Of a DNA stretch of 64,000 nucleotides, positions 17,991 through 24,741 are shown piece after piece (position 1 is the first letter of the stretch; each line of letters begins with the position of its first letter). Both the position numbers and the translations under genes were made by a program. Where the stretch lies: NCBI GenBank assembly GCA_000751595.1, contig CCMH01000004.1, positions 62,001 through 126,000 of the forward strand, read 5' to 3'. The stretch comes from Weeksella massiliensis (lineage in GTDB: Bacteria; Bacteroidota; Bacteroidia; Flavobacteriales; Weeksellaceae). Under the pieces are notes generated by a model. The model saw nothing but the letters and a program-made list of their open reading frames with translations, was not told the origin of the DNA and did no database searches.

Positions 17991-18668
17991 ATGATTGCTA
18001 AAATTACCCAAAACATTAAAAAATTTCTATCCAATACATATCTCAAAACGGCTTTTATCATGGCTTTTGTGGGGATGTTTTTGTTGGTGGGGATTAATTA
18101 TGCAATGGTGTTGTTTGCCAAACCGTATGTATCTACTCAGGTCAATGAATTGAGTGATGATGCACGCGTAGCGGTTGTTTTCGGGACGCGATTCAATAAA
18201 AATGGCGAACCGTCAGATTTGTTAAAAGATCGTTTAGATGCTGGCATTCAACTGTTTAATTCTGGTAAAATAGATTATCTTCTTTTGTCGGGCGAATCGT
18301 TGAGAAATACCATTTCAGAGGTCGATGTTATGGAGAAATATTGTGTCGAAAGGGGAGTGCCGGTAGAAAAAATTCTTGTCGATGGAGCTGCATTAGACAC
18401 TTATTCTACGGTTTATCGTGCCAAATATATTTACGGCATCAAAAATCCGATATTTGTTACTCAAGAATATCATTTGAGTCGTGCTCTTTTTATCGGTCGA
18501 ATGCTCAATATTTCTTGTTCAGGTTACCCAGCAGATTTTCATACTTATCCCGATTTGCACAAAGATCGAGCGCGCGAATTGGTTTCCAATGTCAAGGCAA
18601 TTATGGATGTTTCCTTCAACAGAGTTCCGCCTTACGTCCTCAAAGAAAGAAAACCTTTGGTGTTGTAA
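17991..18668 (+). CDS. SanA/YdcF-like DUF218 envelope protein
   Basis: A single-pass inner-membrane protein with a periplasmic DUF218 domain, like E. coli SanA, which affects envelope permeability. One transmembrane segment lies near the N-terminus (about residues 17-38). The domain has VVFGTRFNKNGEPSDLLKDR, then LLSGES and a conserved STVYRAKYIYGIKNPIFVTQEYHLSRA block. The frame opens at a TTG at 17961, but the ATG at 17991 gives a more usual short cytoplasmic N-terminus. Biochemical function is not established for the family. Confidence 0.8.
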   Translation: MIAKITQNIKKFLSNTYLKTAFIMAFVGMFLLVGINYAMVLFAKPYVSTQVNELSDDARVAVVFGTRFNKNGEPSDLLKDRLDAGIQLFNSGKIDYLLLSGESLRNTISEVDVMEKYCVERGVPVEKILVDGAALDTYSTVYRAKYIYGIKNPIFVTQEYHLSRALFIGRMLNISCSGYPADFHTYPDLHKDRARELVSNVKAIMDVSFNRVPPYVLKERKPLVL

Positions 18669-18694
18669 ATAGTTTTTTAGCTGCTAAACTATTT
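18667..18694. terminator. Hairpin between converging genes
   Basis: AAATAG plus TTTAGC pairs with GCTAAA plus CTATTT, with a small bulge. It starts at the stop codon of the SanA-like gene. There is no strong T run, so a terminator role is only likely. Confidence 0.4.
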
Positions 18695-18730
18695 GGTAAG
18701 TTTTCGGTAGGAGGTTTTTTATGGTTGTAT

Positions 18731-18744
18731 TTTCGGTAGGATGA
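18731..18744 (+). repeat. 14-bp dispersed intergenic repeat TTTCGGTAGGATGA
   Basis: An exact copy of the 14-mer, lying in the gap between two converging genes; a partial copy (CGGTAGGAGG) is 26 bases upstream. Confidence 0.65.
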
Positions 18745-18758
18745 AATACAGAGCGAAA

Positions 18759-19469
18759 TTATTGCGCTTGTAGGATGAAAATTGCAGGTCGTTTATGAAA
18801 ATCTTCTTGGCAATTTTTCCAGTTTTTTACTTGCTGAGTTGAAATAAATTCTGACGGCAAAGTAAGATCGCAAGCCACACAAAAAAGCGTATTTCCGTTT
18901 AAGAATTTGGTTACATCGTTTATCAATTGTTGGTTTCTGTACGGAGTTTCCATAAAAATCTGAGCCGTTCCGTACAAGGCACTTTCTTTCTCTAAATGCT
19001 GTAATTTTTTCTTACGTTCATTCTTATCAATTGGTAAATAACCATGAAAAGCAAACGATTGTCCATTCATACCAGAAGCCATCAAAGCCAGTAGAATAGA
19101 GGATGGGCCAACCAAAGGAACGACCGAGAAATTTACTTTATGCGCTTGTTGCACCAAAAGTGATCCAGGATCTGCGACAGCAGGCAAACCAGCTTCGGAA
19201 ATGATACCGATGCTTTCTTTTCTATCGAGTAATTGATAGATAGCCAATAAATCTTCTCCTTCGGTATGTTTATCGAGAATATGTATTTCTAAGGAAGATT
19301 GCGGTTTATTGGGGCAAATTTTCTTGATGAATTTTCGTGCGGATTTCTCATTTTCAACCACAAATAAATTCAACGACTCAACAACTTCTGTATTGAAATT
19401 CGGCAATGAAGCTTCGGGAGAAGCATCGCCCAAAAGGTTGGGAATTAAATATAATTTGGGTTGAGGCAT
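18759..19469 (-). CDS. RsmI-like tetrapyrrole-methylase-family methyltransferase
   Basis: A SAM-dependent methylase of the fold shared by RsmI (16S rRNA C1402 2'-O-methyltransferase) and corrin methylases. It has the RsmI-like SEAGLPAVADPGS motif and PLVGPSSILLALMASG. At 236 residues it is shorter than E. coli RsmI (286), lacking its C-terminal extension, and the N-terminus (KLYLIPNLLGDASPEASLP) differs from the usual RsmI opening. Bacteroidetes often carry such a protein in addition to RsmI, so the target may be different. Confidence 0.75.
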   Translation of the reverse strand: MPQPKLYLIPNLLGDASPEASLPNFNTEVVESLNLFVVENEKSARKFIKKICPNKPQSSLEIHILDKHTEGEDLLAIYQLLDRKESIGIISEAGLPAVADPGSLLVQQAHKVNFSVVPLVGPSSILLALMASGMNGQSFAFHGYLPIDKNERKKKLQHLEKESALYGTAQIFMETPYRNQQLINDVTKFLNGNTLFCVACDLTLPSEFISTQQVKNWKNCQEDFHKRPAIFILQAQ

Positions 19470-19475
19470 GATTTC

Positions 19476-19922
19476 TTATCGGTTGATTTTTTTTACTAAT
19501 TCATCGGTAGCACGATCCAATAAATCATAGACTTCTTCGAAATCTTTTTCGGTTCCATAATAAGGATCCGGAACATCTGCTTGTTCTTGAAAAGCTTCGA
19601 GGAGGATGAGTTTTATTTTGTCCTTTTCTACTTGCGTTGAGGCAAGTTTTTGTAGATCAGCAAAATTATCTCGATCCATCGCATAAATCAAATCAAAATC
19701 AGAAAACATTTGGGGCACAAATTGCTGAGCTTGGTGATGAGAAATATCAATCCCATGTTTTTTAGCAACTGCAATACTTCGATGGTCAGGATTTTTTCCT
19801 TCGTGCCATTGCGCTGTACCAGACGATTCTACCGTGAAATTATTACCAAGTTTGTGTTGTAAAATTCCCTCGGCCAAAGGCGAGCGACAAATGTTCCCAA
19901 GACAAACCATCATAATTTTCAT
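19476..19922 (-). CDS. Low-molecular-weight protein-tyrosine phosphatase
   Basis: A cysteine phosphatase. The P-loop CLGNICRS (Cys7 to Arg13 from the chosen start) and the general-acid loop DPYYG are intact. The frame opens with a TTG at 19928, but the ATG at 19922 gives the standard N-terminus MKIMMVCLGNICRSPLAEG. It is six bases upstream of the RsmI-like gene on the same strand and 13 bases downstream of dnaA. Substrates could be tyrosine-phosphorylated capsule kinases or arginine phosphate; none is encoded nearby. Confidence 0.9.
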   Translation of the reverse strand: MKIMMVCLGNICRSPLAEGILQHKLGNNFTVESSGTAQWHEGKNPDHRSIAVAKKHGIDISHHQAQQFVPQMFSDFDLIYAMDRDNFADLQKLASTQVEKDKIKLILLEAFQEQADVPDPYYGTEKDFEEVYDLLDRATDELVKKINR

Positions 19923-19940
19923 AGCCAATTGATTTTTGGA

Positions 19941-21368
19941 TTAAACCGTGAATTTTTTATTGATTTCTTCGATATATCCTTTGAAAACTTTATCGGTTTC
20001 CGACAAATTGGTCACGGTTTTGCAAGCATGTAAAACGGTTGCATGATCGCGGTTTCCGATTTGATCACCGATACTTTTCAGAGAAGCTTTGGTGTGCATT
20101 TTAGCAAAATACATTGCTAAATGTCTTGCTTGTACCACGTCTCTTTTGCGTGATCTTGATTGTATATCTTCGATCGGAATTTTGAAATAATCGCAAACTG
20201 TTTTTTGGATATAATCAATCGAAATTTCCTTTTTGCTGTATTGAATGATGTTGGATAAAGTATCTTTCACCAAATCTAAAGTGATTTCTTTTCGGTTGAA
20301 AGTCGATTGAGCAATGATCGAATTCAATGTTCCTTCTAATTCACGAACATTGGTTTCTACATTCTCAGCGATGTATTCTAACACAACTTCAGGAATTTCT
20401 ATTCCGTCTTTTTCTATTTTTTGTTGGATAATTTCTCGACGAGTTGCAGCGTTTGGCATTTGCAATTCGGCATTCAATCCCCATTTGAAACGAGAGATTA
20501 ATCGAGGTTCCATTTCGGTTAACGTTGCCGGTGATTTATCAGAGGTAAGGATAATTTGTTTTCCTTTTTGCTGTAAATCATTGAAAATATGGAAGAAGGC
20601 TTCTTGGGTTTTTGTTTTACCAGCCAAGAATTGGATGTCATCGACAATAAGCACATCAATCATTTGATAGAAATGCACAAAGTCGTTCTGACTTTTATTG
20701 GCAACCGAATTAATGAACTGCATGGTAAACTTTTCGGTCGAAACATATAATACAGATTTGTCCGGAAACAATTCTTTGATTTCTTGTCCGATCGCATGAA
20801 CCAAGTGCGTTTTTCCTAAACCAACACCACCATAAATAAAGAAAGGGTTGAAAGAAGTTCCTCCCGGACGTTTGGCGATTGCTTTACCAGCGGTTCTTGC
20901 CAAACGATTCGATTCACCTTCGATAAAATTATCAAAATTGTATCGATGATTCAGTTGCGAATCGATTTTTAGTTTTTGTAAACCAGGAATCACAAAAGGG
21001 TTCACCACATCGTTCCCCTCAATTTTTAGCGGAGCATCGATAAGGTTAGGTTTCACCTTCTCTTTATTGATCGAAGGAATTCTTACCGTGTCTGGATTTT
21101 GCGTTTTATTACGCATATTGGTTACAATGCTGTACACCAATTTTCCATCGGGTCCTAAAACTTTTAACAAAGCACTTTTCAGTAAAGCAATATAATTATC
21201 TTCTAACCATTCGTAGAAGAATTTACTAGGTACTTGAATAGTCAGAATATTTTCTACAAGCTTAATTGCTTTTGTAGGCAAAAACCATGTATTGAAGGCC
21301 TCTTTTTCGATGTTGTCTTGAATATAAGAGAGACACTTATCCCATACAATAATTGCATTTTTATCCAT
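19941..21368 (-). CDS. dnaA: Chromosomal replication initiator protein DnaA
   Basis: The replication initiator. Domain I is at the N-terminus; the AAA+ domain has Walker A GGVGLGKTH (180-188) and Walker B VLIVDDIQFLAG. The C-terminal DNA-binding domain has the DnaA signature around IGNRDHATVLHACKTV. Length 475 is normal. It heads a minus-strand run of dnaA, tyrosine phosphatase and the RsmI-like gene. The 493-bp gap upstream is a candidate regulatory or origin region, though no exact TTATCCACA boxes are seen there. Confidence 0.96.
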   Translation of the reverse strand: MDKNAIIVWDKCLSYIQDNIEKEAFNTWFLPTKAIKLVENILTIQVPSKFFYEWLEDNYIALLKSALLKVLGPDGKLVYSIVTNMRNKTQNPDTVRIPSINKEKVKPNLIDAPLKIEGNDVVNPFVIPGLQKLKIDSQLNHRYNFDNFIEGESNRLARTAGKAIAKRPGGTSFNPFFIYGGVGLGKTHLVHAIGQEIKELFPDKSVLYVSTEKFTMQFINSVANKSQNDFVHFYQMIDVLIVDDIQFLAGKTKTQEAFFHIFNDLQQKGKQIILTSDKSPATLTEMEPRLISRFKWGLNAELQMPNAATRREIIQQKIEKDGIEIPEVVLEYIAENVETNVRELEGTLNSIIAQSTFNRKEITLDLVKDTLSNIIQYSKKEISIDYIQKTVCDYFKIPIEDIQSRSRKRDVVQARHLAMYFAKMHTKASLKSIGDQIGNRDHATVLHACKTVTNLSETDKVFKGYIEEINKKFTV

Positions 21369-21861
21369 TCTATTCGTTATAAAATTTTAGTTAAACAGTT
21401 TTAGTATTAGTATTGATTGATAATGAAGGGGTTGGTTTTTCATTACCTTTCGGGGCAAATATGTGGACAATTTTTTGATAAAAAAAATGAGGTCCAACTT
21501 GATAAACCAAAAAATATTTGATATATAAAAAACATCAAAAACACCTCCTTATGGCATCTAACTTCCTGCTGATAAGGCTTATCAAAAATAAGCAATAAAA
21601 TTTACATTTATTTTTCTTATAACCTTTATTGATTATGTGCTATAATTGATTGATAGACAAGTTGTAAAATAATTATTAAGCCTTTGTAAGATTTTTGTAA
21701 AATAATTGTAAAGTTATGATGAGTAGTTAGTAACTTTATTTATGTAAAGTAAAGCTTTATGAAATGTTAAAATTTAAAACTTGTCATTATTCCATAAATT
21801 CAAGTATTATTTATTCAAAAAAAATAATTTCTTACCTTGCACGAGATATTAAACGATACCC
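21369..21861. other. Long AT-rich gap between divergent dnaA and apt
   Basis: 493 bases without a gene. It holds two mutually exclusive hairpins (GATAAG-G-CTTATC at 21571-21583, and GCTTAT-CAAAA-ATAAGC at 21577-21593). It also has an array of TTGTAA at 21662, 21684, 21695 and 21706 and a palindrome TAAAGCTTTA at 21750-21759. It must contain the promoters of both genes. A replication-origin role is possible but not shown: the only near-match to a DnaA box is TTGTCCACA on the minus strand near 21463-21471. Confidence 0.5.
21662..21711 (+). repeat. Helically phased TTGTAA array
   Basis: TTGTAA occurs at 21662, 21684, 21695 and 21706, spaced by 22, 11 and 11 bases. The 13-mer TTGTAAAATAATT is repeated exactly at 21662-21674 and 21695-21707. 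The spacing places the copies on one face of the helix, as for cooperative protein binding. Confidence 0.55.
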
Positions 21862-22392
21862 ATGAAATTGTTAAAAGAAAAAATAGATCAGACCATTGTA
21901 AACATTCCCGATTTCCCGAGTGAAGGAATCCAATACAAGGACATTTCTCCTTTATTTTTAGACCCAGTATTATCGCGAGAAATTATCCAAGAATTTGCCG
22001 AAAAAGCCAAAGGAAAAGTAGATTTGGTTTGCGGGATAGAAAGTCGTGGATTTTTATACGGCGTACAAATTGCTCATGAGCTGAATGTTCCTTTTGTCAT
22101 GATTCGCAAAGCAGGTAAATTACCTCCTCCAGTTGTGGCGCAAACTTATGAACTCGAATACGGCACGGCAACGTTAGAATTGAAAGAAAATGTCATTCAG
22201 CCCGGAATGCGTGTGATGATTCATGACGATGTTTTGGCCACTGGCGGAACAGCAGAAGCGGCAGCTTGGTTGGTAGAAAAATGTGGAGGCGTGGTAACGC
22301 AATTTTCTTTTATTGTGGCGTTGGATTATTTAGAAGGTGAGAAAAAACTGAAACCAATTACCGAAGATATTGTGAGTTTAACCTCATATTAA
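21862..22392 (+). CDS. apt: Adenine phosphoribosyltransferase
   Basis: Salvages adenine to AMP using PRPP. The PRPP-binding motif is VMIHDDVLATGGTA, and the N-terminus IPDFPSEGIQYKDISPLFLDP and LVCGIESRGFLYG are characteristic of Apt rather than other phosphoribosyltransferases. 176 residues is the usual size. It is divergent from dnaA across a long gap and ends at a clear terminator. Confidence 0.95.
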   Translation: MKLLKEKIDQTIVNIPDFPSEGIQYKDISPLFLDPVLSREIIQEFAEKAKGKVDLVCGIESRGFLYGVQIAHELNVPFVMIRKAGKLPPPVVAQTYELEYGTATLELKENVIQPGMRVMIHDDVLATGGTAEAAAWLVEKCGGVVTQFSFIVALDYLEGEKKLKPITEDIVSLTSY

Positions 22393-22428
22393 GAATGACA
22401 ATTAGTTAGTTTAACGAATGATATTTGT

Positions 22429-22458
22429 AAAAAGTCTGAAGTATTTCAGGCTTTTTTT
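22429..22458 (+). terminator. Terminator after apt
   Basis: AAAAAGTCTGAA pairs with TTCAGGCTTTTT (one G-U pair) around a 4-base loop and runs into seven T residues. Confidence 0.8.
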
Positions 22459-22488
22459 ATTACTTTTAGTTTCGTAAAAATCCTTACT

Positions 22489-22947
22489 GTGGTAAATAAA
22501 TTAGTTGCGAAAGCATCGATCCAAATCCAACAACCGATCAGCAAAGTCTATCATGCGATCGTAGAACCCGAAGAAATGAAGCATTATTTTATTGCAAATT
22601 CGACTGGGAAATTGGAGAGCGATACGGTTGTCGAATGGCAGTTTTCCGAATTTGCGGATCGTTTCCCAGTCAAAGGTTTGATTATGGATGAGCCAACGTT
22701 TATTTCTTTCGATTGGTCGGGAGGACAAGAAAATGCTGAAGTAAAGATTTTTCTTACCGAACAAAAAGATGGTTCGACAGTGGTGAAAATCGAAGAACAT
22801 GAAATGGAGAATACTGCGGAAGGCATCAAACAATTGATGCAACAAACAGAAGGTTGGGCAAATTTCTTGGCTTGTCTCAAAGCGTATTTAGATCATGGAA
22901 TCAATCTTCGGAAAGGAGCTTTTGATTTTATGGCGGATAATCATTGA
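22489..22947 (+). CDS. SRPBCC/AHSA1-like START-fold protein
   Basis: A 152-residue protein with the look of the AHSA1 branch of the SRPBCC fold: IQIQQPISKVYHAIVEPEEMKHYF at the start, then alternating hydrophobic strands, and a long final helix beginning EGIKQLMQQTEGWANFLACLKAYL. Such proteins bind small hydrophobic ligands or act as Hsp90-type cofactors; no ligand can be named. The start is GTG at 22489, 31 bases after the apt terminator. Confidence 0.78.
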   Translation: MVNKLVAKASIQIQQPISKVYHAIVEPEEMKHYFIANSTGKLESDTVVEWQFSEFADRFPVKGLIMDEPTFISFDWSGGQENAEVKIFLTEQKDGSTVVKIEEHEMENTAEGIKQLMQQTEGWANFLACLKAYLDHGINLRKGAFDFMADNH

Positions 22948-22994
22948 TCCTAAAATCCTATCAATAATAAAAAAAAAGAAGAGCGTTGTGCTTT

Positions 22995-23008
22995 TCATCC
23001 TACCGAAA
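22995..23008 (-). repeat. 14-bp dispersed intergenic repeat, reverse orientation
   Basis: An exact reverse copy of TTTCGGTAGGATGA, between the SRPBCC and VOC genes. Confidence 0.65.
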
Positions 23009-23037
23009 ATTTACTAAACAAATAGAATAACACACGA

Positions 23038-23430
23038 ATGGAAAAACAGAAATTTAAAATGGGGCAAATCGTATGGACTGATCTAACGGTTGATGAACCC
23101 GAAAAGCGAAAAGAATTTTATAAAGAAGTTTTTGGTTGGAAGGAATTTCCGGTGCAAATGAAAGATGGAGAAGAGGAATACCAAGATTTTGCTATGTTGG
23201 TTGATGAAGACACACCTGCGGGCGGAATTTGTACGAATCGTGGACAGAACAAAGGAATTCCACCACAATGGATAATGTATGTGCAGGTAGAAGATGTAGA
23301 AAAAAGTTTGCAAAAATGCCTTGATTTGGGCGGAAAACTTTTGCATTCGAATAAGAAAAAAGATGGTCGTTTGCAGTATGTGATTGTCGAAGATTTTGCA
23401 GGGGCTGTTTTTGGAATGGGAAGTTTTTAA
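23038..23430 (+). CDS. VOC (glyoxalase/bleomycin-resistance fold) protein
   Basis: A single vicinal-oxygen-chelate protein of 130 residues with two beta-alpha-beta-beta-beta halves: VWTDLTVDEPEKRKEFYKEVFGW opens the first and QWIMYVQVEDVEKSLQKCLDLGG the second, ending in DFAGAVFGMGSF. The class includes glyoxalases, dioxygenases and antibiotic-binding proteins; the substrate is not evident. The start is ATG at 23038, and no partner gene is obvious. Confidence 0.8.
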   Translation: MEKQKFKMGQIVWTDLTVDEPEKRKEFYKEVFGWKEFPVQMKDGEEEYQDFAMLVDEDTPAGGICTNRGQNKGIPPQWIMYVQVEDVEKSLQKCLDLGGKLLHSNKKKDGRLQYVIVEDFAGAVFGMGSF

Positions 23431-23550
23431 TTGAGTAATAAAATAAATACTATTGGAAAATTTATTTTTCTAAAAATCACTAAACAAGATCCTTCATCCT
23501 AAAATAAACTGTATTTTTAGGGTATAATTTAATAACAAAGAAATCTTCTT

Positions 23551-24645
23551 ATGAATAAATATATCCTTGGTTGTTGCGTTTTGCTAAGTTGTGGTTTACA
23601 AGCTCAGAAAAAAGTGGGCGATTTGTTTCCGATACAACTCATAGAAAAACATAATCCACAAGCCGATGCGACAATTGTTGTTCTCAGTCCATCTTTGGCT
23701 TCGGACAACGCTTATGCTTCGATGCTGACAACTTCACTAAAGTATTATTTTACAGATGGTTTGGCTTTTGATAATCAAATCAAGAAACCTAATGTTGAGG
23801 TGATTTATGTGGTGAATACAGAAGAGCCTACTACTTCGCAACCAAGAAATTCGTGGGAAGCGCCTTTTGTACAAGACAATAGAATGTACGATGCCAAAGG
23901 AGTAGTTAACCGTGCTTTGGGGGTGAAGGTTTTCAATAATCAAACAACCAATTTCACCGAGCAATTAAGTTTTGCAACTCAGAAAGAAACGCCAAGTTCC
24001 ATTTTGTATTTGTTAGACAAGGATTATACAATATTGGCGATTGATGAGAATTATCGCGCACAAGGCGAACATCTAAAACCGATAGAAGATCGATTGAAAT
24101 CGTATTTGGGTGTGCAACAAAATAATCGTCCAACCAAGCAAACTCCTCTGAAAGTAGGCGATAAAGCACCCGATTTTGTTTTGCATAATCCAGAAGCTGC
24201 AGCAAATTCTCCTCAGAAACTTTCTGATATTTCAGACAAATTTAAAGTGATTACTTTTTACCCGGCTGCTTTTAGTGGTGAGGTTTTGTCCGATTTTGCC
24301 AACGTAAATCATAACGTAGGTATGAGTTGTGCAACGCAAATTCAATTGATAGATCATCATCCGGCAATGAAAGAAGTAGAAATGTTTGCGATTTCGAGTT
24401 CGACTCCGGCCTTGTTGAAACTATGGAAAAAAGCCCTCAAAACAGATCGTATCACTTATCTCAATGATGAGGATTATTCGATTGCTCGACAATACAATGC
24501 CTACAATCCTTTAGGTTACAGCAATCGCGCGACGTATATTTTATCGAAAGACAACACGATTTTGTATGCAAACGAAAGTTTCAGTTTCGAAGATGAAGAA
24601 AAGTTTCCTACTCTTTTAGAAGAATTGATCGAGAAGTATAACTAA
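23551..24645 (+). CDS. Exported tandem thioredoxin-fold (peroxiredoxin-like) protein lacking the usual peroxidatic cysteine
   Basis: A 364-residue exported protein with a signal peptide ending near QA|QK (residues 18-20). It contains two redoxin-like halves, each opening with VGD (22-24; 202-204). The second half (about 200-364) has the AhpC/TSA opening VGDKAPDFVLHNPE and TFYPAAFSGEV (235-245). In a typical peroxiredoxin the position of Val245 is the peroxidatic cysteine (PxxxTxxC). The only mature-region cysteine of this half is Cys260, in GMSCATQ. The first half has no cysteine. It may be a divergent peroxidase using Cys260 or a non-catalytic relative. Confidence 0.65.
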   Translation: MNKYILGCCVLLSCGLQAQKKVGDLFPIQLIEKHNPQADATIVVLSPSLASDNAYASMLTTSLKYYFTDGLAFDNQIKKPNVEVIYVVNTEEPTTSQPRNSWEAPFVQDNRMYDAKGVVNRALGVKVFNNQTTNFTEQLSFATQKETPSSILYLLDKDYTILAIDENYRAQGEHLKPIEDRLKSYLGVQQNNRPTKQTPLKVGDKAPDFVLHNPEAAANSPQKLSDISDKFKVITFYPAAFSGEVLSDFANVNHNVGMSCATQIQLIDHHPAMKEVEMFAISSSTPALLKLWKKALKTDRITYLNDEDYSIARQYNAYNPLGYSNRATYILSKDNTILYANESFSFEDEEKFPTLLEELIEKYN

Positions 24646-24657
24646 GATATCTTTTTA

Positions 24658-24671
24658 TTTCGGTAGGATGA
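24658..24671 (+). repeat. 14-bp dispersed intergenic repeat TTTCGGTAGGATGA
   Basis: An exact copy lying 12 bases after the stop codon of the peroxiredoxin-like gene. Confidence 0.65.
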
Positions 24672-24690
24672 AACGAATTTGATTAACCAT

Positions 24691-24726
24691 AAAAAAAGCG
24701 ATGTTCAACTGAACATCGCTTTTTTT
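24691..24726. terminator. Bidirectional terminator between converging genes
   Basis: GCGATGTTC (24699-24707) pairs perfectly with GAACATCGC (24711-24719) around a short loop, flanked by an A run on the left and a T run on the right. It can stop transcription from both sides. Confidence 0.9.
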
Positions 24727-24741
24727 GTAGGAATATTTCTA

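Noticed and set aside
21369-21861. Calling this gap oriC because it adjoins dnaA
   Set aside because: No exact TTATCCACA box is present and I cannot see genome-wide skew. It is listed only as a candidate.
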